Assembly: GCA_945877365.1 (NCBI GenBank)
Contig: CAMCRV010000006.1
Location: 1 to 64,000, forward strand
DNA from: an uncultured Clostridia bacterium
GTDB taxonomy: Bacteria; Bacillota; Clostridia; Oscillospirales; Oscillospiraceae
Length of the DNA stretch: 64,000 nt
Direction: 5' to 3'
The position numbers and the translations under genes are program-made. The notes under the pieces were generated by a model. It ran no database searches. It saw only the letters and a program-made list of their open reading frames with translations, and had not been told where the DNA came from. Position 1 is the first letter of the stretch. Each line of letters starts with the position of its first letter. Positions 56,776-64,000 of the stretch are shown piece after piece.

Positions 56776-58490
56776 TAGGTGGGATTGTAGTTGACAATGA
56801 TGTCGTGTTCTGTCAGAGCGGAAACGCTTTCGATGCTGTTGCCGTACACATTGACCTGCACCAGCAGATAGCAGCTTGCCAGAGCATCCACATTGGTGAT
56901 CTGGTTGTAGTCCATGTAGACATAGGCAATCTGGCTCAGCTTGTTCAGATTGTCAATGCTGGTAAGGGTGTTGTGGGAACCGTCGATGTTTCGCAGAGCG
57001 CAGCCATCCTGCCAGTCCGGCAGCTGGGAGACAGTGTTGTAGGAGAAATCCAGCACATTCAGCTTGATCAGGGCAGACAGACTGGAGATGTCGGAAACCT
57101 GATTGTTGTTGAAGCGAAGTTCTGTCAGCTCTGCACACTGGGCGGCAGGGGAGATGTCCGTCAGGACATTGTGATTGACAGCCAGATAGGACAGCAGAGG
57201 CAGTTTATTCACACCATCAAGGCTGGTAATCTGATTGTTGCTGGCATCCAGCCATTCCAGCCGCTGGCAGGAGGAAACTGGCTCCAGAGAAGTCAGAGCG
57301 TTGTAGGAGACATCCAGCTTTTCCAGATTGTTGAGGCCGGACAGCTGGCTCAGATCCGTTACGGCGTTGTGCTGCAGATTCAGCTCCCGCAGGGTAGTGA
57401 TGCCGCTGAGGGCTTCCAGATTCCGCACCGTGTTGTTGCTGAGATCCAGAGAGGTGAGGCTGGGGGCACCTGCCAGGGCGGCGATGGAGCTGAGACTGCA
57501 ATCGTCCAGACTCAGGCTGGTGAGTACCGGCAGCTGGGCAACGGTGGACAGGGAATCGGCGGGCAGAATGCATCCCAGAAGCTCCAGGCTCTGGAGTTTA
57601 TTCAGATCGGACAGACATTCCAGATCCGACAGCTTCTGATTGGTGACTGTCAGAACCTGCAGATAGGGCATCAGTGCCAGATCCTCCAGATTGGTGGCAG
57701 CCTCCGGCACGGAGAATTCCGTGATATCCCACAGGGAGTTGGTGTAGATAATCTCGCCGCTGCTGGCGTTGATGGCAGAGCGCATGGCCTCCTCCATAGC
57801 CTTGTCCTTGAATTCCACAGCCTCAATGACACCGCCGATGGTGTAGGTGCCGATGGTCAGGGGGCTGATCAGACCATTGTCGCCGACGCTGATGGCGTAG
57901 ACGGTGGTCTCACCGGCGGGCAGGGAGACGGGCTGGGAGTAGGGCTCGTTGGCAATGGAGGGGTAATCACCGTCCGTGGTGTAGTACAGGGTTCCGGTGG
58001 AGGAGCTCAGCTCCAGATCCAGATACTGGGAATAGAAGCCGGGCTCATAGTTGGCGGTGGGGGCAGTGGGGCGGAGCTGATCCAGAGCATTTCGGATGGT
58101 GGGGTCGGAGATGTTGGACAGGAAGTTGACGGCGTCCAGCAGCTTGTCCTGCTCCACATAGGTCTTGCACAGGGCAGCGTAAAGGTCAACGCCGCCGCCG
58201 CTTTTGATGGCGTTGGACAGAGTAACCTCGGCCTTGGTGTAGTTGCCGGCATTCTTGTACTGGTTTGCCAGCTCGATGGCCACATTTTCGTCCCGGCCGG
58301 AGTATTCGTAGGCCATGTTGTAGAACATGGCGGACAGGCGGGAATTGCCGTACATATCCTGATAGCGGGCCTGGCTCAGCAGGAAGTCCCGGGTGAAGTC
58401 CCGGTCGTAAACAAACAGGTACCAGCCAATACTGGCAATAATCACCAGAATCATCAGCAAAGGCACCAGAAACCTCATGAATTTTTTCAT
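56775..58490 (-). CDS. Membrane-anchored leucine-rich-repeat protein with TPR-like and chitobiase-C-like (CHB_HEX) regions
   Basis: Repeated LxxLxxLxxLxxLxLxxN; SSSTGTLYYTTDGDYPSIANEPYSQPVSLPAGETTVYAISV; N-terminal TM. Confidence 0.88.
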   Translation of the reverse strand: MKKFMRFLVPLLMILVIIASIGWYLFVYDRDFTRDFLLSQARYQDMYGNSRLSAMFYNMAYEYSGRDENVAIELANQYKNAGNYTKAEVTLSNAIKSGGGVDLYAALCKTYVEQDKLLDAVNFLSNISDPTIRNALDQLRPTAPTANYEPGFYSQYLDLELSSSTGTLYYTTDGDYPSIANEPYSQPVSLPAGETTVYAISVGDNGLISPLTIGTYTIGGVIEAVEFKDKAMEEAMRSAINASSGEIIYTNSLWDITEFSVPEAATNLEDLALMPYLQVLTVTNQKLSDLECLSDLNKLQSLELLGCILPADSLSTVAQLPVLTSLSLDDCSLSSIAALAGAPSLTSLDLSNNTVRNLEALSGITTLRELNLQHNAVTDLSQLSGLNNLEKLDVSYNALTSLEPVSSCQRLEWLDASNNQITSLDGVNKLPLLSYLAVNHNVLTDISPAAQCAELTELRFNNNQVSDISSLSALIKLNVLDFSYNTVSQLPDWQDGCALRNIDGSHNTLTSIDNLNKLSQIAYVYMDYNQITNVDALASCYLLVQVNVYGNSIESVSALTEHDIIVNYNPT

Positions 58491-58598
58491 AAAAAGTGCT
58501 CCATTCCAAGGATTATCCCCCAAATTATACGGCATTTTTGAAAAAATGTCAAGTGGCAGCGGAAAACAGAGGGAAAACGGAAAGGAAGCTGAAAAAAC

Positions 58599-58636
58599 TG
58601 CCGCAGAGGAATCCCACGGAATCCTCTGCGGCAGAG
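58599..58636 (-). terminator. Intrinsic terminator of tex
   Basis: CTGCCGCAGAGGAATCCCACGGAATCCTCTGCGGCAG. Confidence 0.75.
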
Positions 58637-58639
58637 ACC

Positions 58640-60781
58640 TTACCGTTTTGCCTGCTTCATGGACAGACTGATGCGGTGGCGCTGTTCATCCACACCCAGA
58701 ACCACGACCTTTACCACATCTCCCACCTTGACCACCTCGCTGGGGTGGCGCAGGCGGCGGCTGCATACCTCGCTGATGTGGACAAGACCATCCTGATGAA
58801 CACCGATATCCACAAAGACACCGAAGTCGATGACATTGCGCACGGTGCCGGTGAGCTCCATGCCCGGCTTCAGATCCTTCATCTCCAGCACATCCTTGCG
58901 CAGAATGGGGGCAGGCAGCTCATCCCGGGGGTCCCGTCCGGGCTTACTCAGCTCCTTGGCGATATCCAGAAGGGTGGGCTCGCCAACGCCGCATTCGGCA
59001 GCTGCTTTGGCGCTGCCGTAGCCTTCCAGCTTTTGGGTCAGCTGAGACAGGTCGTCCTTTTTCCGGCAGTCCAGCAGAGTCAGCAGCGCTTTTGCGGCGT
59101 CATAGGATTCCGGATGCACGCCGGTGTTGTCCAGAATCTCCCGGCTTTCCGGAATTCTCAGGAAACCGGCGCACTGCTGGAAGGCCTTGGGTCCCAGCTT
59201 GGGCACCTTTTTCAGCTGGGCGCGGCTGGTGAAGGGACCGTTTTCCTCCCGGTAGGCCACGATATTTTTGGCGGTGGCTGCCGTCAGGCCGGAAACCTGC
59301 TGCAAAAGGCTCTGGGACGCGGTGTTGGCATCCACGCCCACGGCGTTGACGCAGTCCTCCACAACGGCGCCCAATGCGGCGTCCAGCTCCTTCTGGGGAC
59401 AGTCATGCTGATACTGACCGACGCCGATGGCCTTGGGGTCAATCTTCACCAGCTCCGCCAGCGGGTCCTGCAGCCGCCGGGCAATGGAGACGGCAGAGCG
59501 CAGGTTTACATCATACTCCGGGAATTCCTCCGCCGCCAGAGGGGATGCGGAGTAGACAGAAGCCCCGGCCTCGTTGACAATCATATAGCTGGCCTCGGGG
59601 AAGCCGCGGAGCAGCTCGATGGTCATGGCCTCGGTCTCCCGGGAGGCGGTGCCGTTTCCGATGGCGATGTGCCTGACAGCGTGCTTGCGCATCAGCGCAG
59701 AAAGGGTGGCAATGGCCTCCTGCTTTTTCTTTTCGCTGAAGGTGGGATAGACCACGGAGGTTGCCAGCACCTTTCCGGTGGGGTCAACCACCGCCACCTT
59801 GCAGCCGTTGCGGTATCCGGGATCCAGTCCCATGGTGACAAAGCCCTTTACGGGAGGCTGCATCAGCAGAGGCTTCAGATTCAGGGCAAAGTTTCGGATA
59901 GCCCCGGCGTAAGCCCGTTCCGACAGCTCATTGCGAACCTCACGCTGAATGGAGGGGAAGATCAGACGCTCATAGGCATCCTCGGCAGCGGAGCGCACAA
60001 AGGCACTGACCTGTGCAGTGGGCTTCAGGGCGCGGCGGCAGACCAGGGCGGCGCCGTCGCTGCCCGGAAGGGTCACATTGGGCTTCAGAATCTCTTCCTT
60101 TTCTCCCCGATTCATGGCCAGAATCTGATGATCCAGCAGGCGGCTGATGGGCTGGGAGAAATCGTAGTACAGGCGGTAAACGCCGTTTTCCTCTGCATCC
60201 GGGGCGGCTTTGCAGGTGAACACACCCTTGCGCAGCACCAGCTGCCGCAGCGCCTTGCGGATGTCGGCATCGTCGGAAAGATCCTCGGCGATGATGTCGT
60301 TGGCCCCCTGCAGGGCATCCTCCAGAGTTTCCACGCCCTTCTCCGCATCCACATAGTCCTTTGCCAGAGCGGCAGGGTCGGAGCCGTCCTGAGCAAAGAT
60401 TGCCTCGGCAAGGGGAGCCAACCCCTTTTCCCGGGCAATGGAGCCCCGGGTGCGGCGCTTCTGCTTGTAGGGGCGGTACAGATCCTCCACCTCTGTCATG
60501 GTGGCGGCGGCATCGATGGCATCGGAAAGCTCCGCTGTCAGCTTCCCCTGATTCTCGATGGACTTCTTTACCTCATCCCGGCGGGTCTGAAGATTGCGCA
60601 GATAGGTCAGCCGCGTCTCCAGATTCCGCAGGGTGGTGTCATCCATGGCCCCGTGCATCTCCTTGCGGTAACGGGCGATAAAGGGAATGGTGTTGCCCTC
60701 GTCGATGAGCCCGATGATGTTTTCCACATATTCCTGTTTCTGTCCCAGCTCCTGAGACAGGATCTGTGCAATGGTAAGCAT
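58640..60781 (-). CDS. tex: Tex family RNA-binding transcription accessory protein
   Basis: EGNTIPFIARYRKEMHGAMDD; GLDPGYRNGCKVAVVD; C-terminal S1 domain. Confidence 0.96.
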   Translation of the reverse strand: MLTIAQILSQELGQKQEYVENIIGLIDEGNTIPFIARYRKEMHGAMDDTTLRNLETRLTYLRNLQTRRDEVKKSIENQGKLTAELSDAIDAAATMTEVEDLYRPYKQKRRTRGSIAREKGLAPLAEAIFAQDGSDPAALAKDYVDAEKGVETLEDALQGANDIIAEDLSDDADIRKALRQLVLRKGVFTCKAAPDAEENGVYRLYYDFSQPISRLLDHQILAMNRGEKEEILKPNVTLPGSDGAALVCRRALKPTAQVSAFVRSAAEDAYERLIFPSIQREVRNELSERAYAGAIRNFALNLKPLLMQPPVKGFVTMGLDPGYRNGCKVAVVDPTGKVLATSVVYPTFSEKKKQEAIATLSALMRKHAVRHIAIGNGTASRETEAMTIELLRGFPEASYMIVNEAGASVYSASPLAAEEFPEYDVNLRSAVSIARRLQDPLAELVKIDPKAIGVGQYQHDCPQKELDAALGAVVEDCVNAVGVDANTASQSLLQQVSGLTAATAKNIVAYREENGPFTSRAQLKKVPKLGPKAFQQCAGFLRIPESREILDNTGVHPESYDAAKALLTLLDCRKKDDLSQLTQKLEGYGSAKAAAECGVGEPTLLDIAKELSKPGRDPRDELPAPILRKDVLEMKDLKPGMELTGTVRNVIDFGVFVDIGVHQDGLVHISEVCSRRLRHPSEVVKVGDVVKVVVLGVDEQRHRISLSMKQAKR

Positions 60782-60926
60782 AACTTTCTCCTTGATTGTG
60801 AAATTCGCTCCCTATCATACCACACTTTTCCCGGAATGGCAAAGAGAAAAATCCGCAAGGGAAGGGGAGTGCAATTCCGGGTCGCATTTTGAAATTCCTG
60901 TGGGATAATATTCAAAAATATGAAAA

Positions 60927-61097
60927 ATGAGGATCGATTATCGGAAGTATTACCGGCATACCATCTATGAGCTGATTGAAATGTATGATATAGACGATGT
61001 GATTTTCCTGCCGTATATGACGGCAACCCAGTCCGGCATGGGCAATGACTTCTTTGAAGGCCTCTGCAAGCTGCCCAAGAGCTTTACGCTGGAATAG
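60927..61097 (+). CDS. Small ORF (56 aa) of unknown function
   Basis: MRIDYRKYYRHTIYELIEMYDIDDVIFLPYMTATQSGMGNDFFEGLCKLPKSFTLE followed by a hairpin terminator. Confidence 0.5.
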   Translation: MRIDYRKYYRHTIYELIEMYDIDDVIFLPYMTATQSGMGNDFFEGLCKLPKSFTLE

Positions 61098-61100
61098 AAA

Positions 61101-61134
61101 TAACGGCTGCAAACCGATGGTTTGCAGCCGCATG
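61101..61134 (+). terminator. Hairpin terminator
   Basis: CGGCTGCAAACCGATGGTTTGCAGCCG. Confidence 0.65.
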
Positions 61135-61135
61135 T

Positions 61136-62698
61136 TTAATTCTGAACAGTGTGCCGTATGGCAGGACTGTCGGGAGACAGCGGAAGGAAGGTATAGCCGT
61201 TGTCCAGACCCCACAGGATGATATCCTCCACGGCATCCACGCTGAAGTCGTGAATATCATGCTGCAGCACTACGGACACACGCTGCTTCAGAACGCCTCC
61301 CAGAACATTGCCCACCACGGTCTGAGCCCGCAGGGCACCACCGGCATCGTTGCTGTCCACATTCCAGTCAAAGTACTGGAAGCCGGCATCCAGAACAGCT
61401 TCGGAAAGGGTGGTCATGATGCCCTTGTTAAAGCTGCTTACCAGATTGGAACTGCCCCCGGGGAACCGCATCAGGGTGGTTTTCACACCGGAGATGTCAT
61501 AGATTTTCTGCTGCATTTTCAGAAGATCCTGAAAGTAGGCCTCCGGGCTGGCGTAGATGGAGGAGTAGTTGTGGCTGGCGGTGTGAATGGCAACGGAGTG
61601 GCCTTCCTCAGCCATCCGTTTGATTAGATAGCTGTAGTCGCTGTCCACCACGAAAAAGGTGGCCTTGACATTGTACTTCGCCAGAATATCCAGAAGGCGG
61701 CTGGTGTATGGGCCGGGGCCATCGTCAAAGGTCAGATAAATGACCTTTCCGCTGGGCCAGCTCTCCAGAGGGCGGGGCAGGGCAGTGACCTCCACCTGAC
61801 GGGTCACCACGGTTTCGTTCCCGAAGGTGTCGCTGACGGTATAGGTGACGGGATAGACTCCGGGCTGATACCAGATGACCTCTCCTTCCACAGTCACCTG
61901 CTCGGTCAGATCCCCGTCGGCATTATCCGTGGCCAGAAAGCCCGGTTCTTCATAAAAGGTACCGGTTGGGATGGCGTATTGCGCTCCGCCGGTGAGAAGG
62001 ATTTCCGGGGGGAGGGGATCGTAATAGGGGATGATTCGCTCCACGGAGGCCGGATTGCCGGAGGAATCCATGACGGTATAGGTGATTTTTTCGTACTCCT
62101 CTACGCATTTGACCTTCGCCGTGATGTCCCCGTCATGGTTGTCAACCGCAGTAAAGCCCTCTTCCTGATACTTCTGCCCCGGCAGAACCGTTGTGCCGGC
62201 GGATTCTTTCAGGGTGATCACCGGGGGCTGGGAATCCACCACCCGCACTTCCCGGAGGGCAAAGCCTGTCCAGCGGCGGTATTGCGCCCGGTATTGCAGG
62301 GTGTATTTTCCGAGGGTGCCGGTATCCACCTGGCCGGTGCAGGTGATGACAGCATCCTCCAGAGGAATCCCGTCCTTCCAGAACAGACTGCCATAGAGCA
62401 CTGCCGCCGCGCCGGGATCGGTAAAGGGTTCTCCGTACTCCTGAATCAGTTCCGGCTCCCCCTGAAGCTGAAGGCTCAGGGTAAATTGGTTGACAGTGAG
62501 CAGGATCAGGAGACCGCCCGAAATCATCAGCACCGAAATCAGAAGAATACCGAGAATAATTCCCATGAAAGAGCGGTTTTTTCTGGGCTTTTCCGGGGAA
62601 TCGGGCTTTATGGGTGCAATTCTTTCCGGTGCCTTCGGCTTTCCCTGAGCTGGGTCTTCTTCCTGAAATGGAAGGTCGGGGTTCAGCTGTTCATTCAT
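61136..62698 (-). CDS. Polysaccharide deacetylase with Ig-like DUF5011-type repeats, membrane anchored
   Basis: VIYLTFDDGPGPYTSRLLDILAKYNVKATFFVV; repeats YxEPGFxAxDNxDGDLT; GGAGG before ATG at 62698. Confidence 0.9.
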   Translation of the reverse strand: MNEQLNPDLPFQEEDPAQGKPKAPERIAPIKPDSPEKPRKNRSFMGIILGILLISVLMISGGLLILLTVNQFTLSLQLQGEPELIQEYGEPFTDPGAAAVLYGSLFWKDGIPLEDAVITCTGQVDTGTLGKYTLQYRAQYRRWTGFALREVRVVDSQPPVITLKESAGTTVLPGQKYQEEGFTAVDNHDGDITAKVKCVEEYEKITYTVMDSSGNPASVERIIPYYDPLPPEILLTGGAQYAIPTGTFYEEPGFLATDNADGDLTEQVTVEGEVIWYQPGVYPVTYTVSDTFGNETVVTRQVEVTALPRPLESWPSGKVIYLTFDDGPGPYTSRLLDILAKYNVKATFFVVDSDYSYLIKRMAEEGHSVAIHTASHNYSSIYASPEAYFQDLLKMQQKIYDISGVKTTLMRFPGGSSNLVSSFNKGIMTTLSEAVLDAGFQYFDWNVDSNDAGGALRAQTVVGNVLGGVLKQRVSVVLQHDIHDFSVDAVEDIILWGLDNGYTFLPLSPDSPAIRHTVQN

Positions 62699-62812
62699 GA
62701 TTTCCATTTCCTCCATGAGTTGACATAATACATATACTATACTCATTTTTTGTCGAAAATGGAAGTCCTCTTTCAAAAATTTTTCAGAAAAATTTTACCA
62801 ATCTATAAATGG

Positions 62813-63040
62813 GAAAAGCCCGGTGTTTTCACCGGACTTTGAGACTGTGGATAAACCTGTCATTGTGAGCCATTCTTCAGAATGGCGTGGCAATCCGTTT
62901 TCCAAAATGTCATGATTCTGTTTCGTTTTACGGAAAATCAGATCTTCCGTAGGGAACGGATTCCCACGGCCGCTTCGCGTCCTCGGAATGACATACCTTT
63001 GTGACACGCGGAAGCCCGGTGTTTTCACCGGGCCTTTATG
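62813..63040. repeat. TGTCATT...AATGACA palindromic repeat flanked by two copies of AAGCCCGGTGTTTTCACCGG
   Basis: Inverted ends at ~62858 and ~62992; direct copies of hairpin at ~62817-62836 and ~63011-63030. Confidence 0.7.
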
Positions 63041-63860
63041 CCTGCAAAAGCCGGATCAGCTCCGGCAGAGCCGCTTCAAATTTGACACCATACCAGTGCG
63101 CTGGTTTTTCCAGCGTCTGCCGGATACATTCACAGGTGAACCGCCCTGCAATCTGGGCAGCCTTTTCCGGCGTGCGCTCCTGCATCAGAGCGCCCACAAA
63201 GGCCGAGGCAAAAATGTCACCGGTGCCATGATAGCTACCGCTCAGTCTGGGATGGGAGGCGAAGGTAAGGCACCCACCCCGCCAGACGGCGGCTCCGGTT
63301 TCTTCCGGGGAAGTGCCGACTCCCGTGAGCACCACACACCTGTGATCCAGTTTTTTCAAGAGCTGAGGGACATCGGTTTTCTCTGCGGATTCGGGGCAGG
63401 GAAGGGAGGCCATCATGGCAGCCTCTGTCAGATTGGGCAGGATTACATCCGCCCGACGGCAGAAGGCTTCCATGGCTTTGGCATAGGATTCATCCAGCCC
63501 GGAATACAATTTCCCGTGATCTGCCATGGCCGGATCTGCAATGAGAACCCCACCGGGAGCCAGCAGGGATTTGCAAATTCTGTCTGCGGCTTCAATGGCA
63601 GGAATGCTCCCCAGATACCCGGTGTATATGGCATCAAAGGTGATCCCGGCTCTCTTCCAGTGATCCGCCATGGCATCGGCGGTATCGGTCAGATGGGTCA
63701 CCACCGGCCTTCCAAAGCCGCCGGTGTGGGTGGACAGCAGGGCGGTGGGAAGGATGCAGCATTCATGGCCGCAGGCGCTGAGAATGGGCAGCGCCACCGT
63801 CATGGAGCATTGCCCCACACAGGAGATGTCCTGTATGGTGAGAATTCGCTTGTAAGCCAT
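63036..63860 (-). CDS. pdxK: Pyridoxal/pyridoxine kinase-like (PfkB superfamily) protein
   Basis: KRILTIQDISCVGQCSMTVALPILSACGHECCILPTALLSTHTGGF; GTGDIFASAFVGAL. Confidence 0.9.
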   Translation of the reverse strand: MAYKRILTIQDISCVGQCSMTVALPILSACGHECCILPTALLSTHTGGFGRPVVTHLTDTADAMADHWKRAGITFDAIYTGYLGSIPAIEAADRICKSLLAPGGVLIADPAMADHGKLYSGLDESYAKAMEAFCRRADVILPNLTEAAMMASLPCPESAEKTDVPQLLKKLDHRCVVLTGVGTSPEETGAAVWRGGCLTFASHPRLSGSYHGTGDIFASAFVGALMQERTPEKAAQIAGRFTCECIRQTLEKPAHWYGVKFEAALPELIRLLQA

Positions 63861-63861
63861 T

Positions 63862-64000
63862 TCAGTCCTCCACATCCATATCCAGACCCAGCTCCCGGGG
63901 CTGGAACCGGGGGCACACATTCTCCGAGGTGACAATGACGGAGGCTGCCAGCTTGGTGCCGATCTGGCAGGCCTCGTGCAGGCTCTTTCCATAGGTCAGG
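63862..64000 (-). CDS. C-terminal fragment of a PfkB-family sugar kinase-like protein (runs off window)
   Basis: Reverse strand LTYGKSLHEACQIGTKLAASVIVTSENVCPRFQPRELGLDMDVED*. Confidence 0.6.
   Translation of the reverse strand, partial: LTYGKSLHEACQIGTKLAASVIVTSENVCPRFQPRELGLDMDVED

Noticed and set aside
58496-60892. 798-aa plus-strand ORF opposite tex
   Set aside because: Antisense shadow; Tex protein motifs on the minus strand are unambiguous

Overview
The window is a gene-dense bacterial chromosome segment, probably from a Clostridia/Oscillospiraceae-like Firmicute (inferred from gene families and repeats). Most of it is ordinary housekeeping: an ATP synthase operon, recD2-comF-mreB, nrdD, ackA, pepT, hflX, dnaG-sigma-sigma-cmk-ispH/rpsA, nifJ, comM-thiI-cinA, tex and others. 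The most notable structure lies at about 7.4-16.0 kb. Two minus-strand ORFs (15499..15975 and 7401..~7790) look like the N- and C-terminal halves of one conserved clostridial protein. They are separated by a ~7.74 kb segment with an intact large serine recombinase next to one end. The junctions share the 7-mer CCTCCAC. Joining at it restores an in-frame ~276-aa ORF (...LPTAVVE|VLDPMVLSS...), and the circle junction would carry an 8-bp inverted repeat (TTTGGTGC-N18-GCACCAAA) centred on that 7-mer, as expected for a serine-integrase attP. This suggests a previously undescribed skin-like intervening element. Its unusual contents include a full glmS ribozyme heading an operon of a left-handed beta-helix protein, glmM and an internally deleted glmS. 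Other observations: paired NrdR boxes upstream of nrdD, several TIR-bearing MITE-like repeats, duplicated terminator hairpins flanking repeat insertions, a low-GC foreign membrane-protein gene, tandem sigma factors, and unannotated small ORFs. No tRNA, rRNA or CRISPR array was seen.
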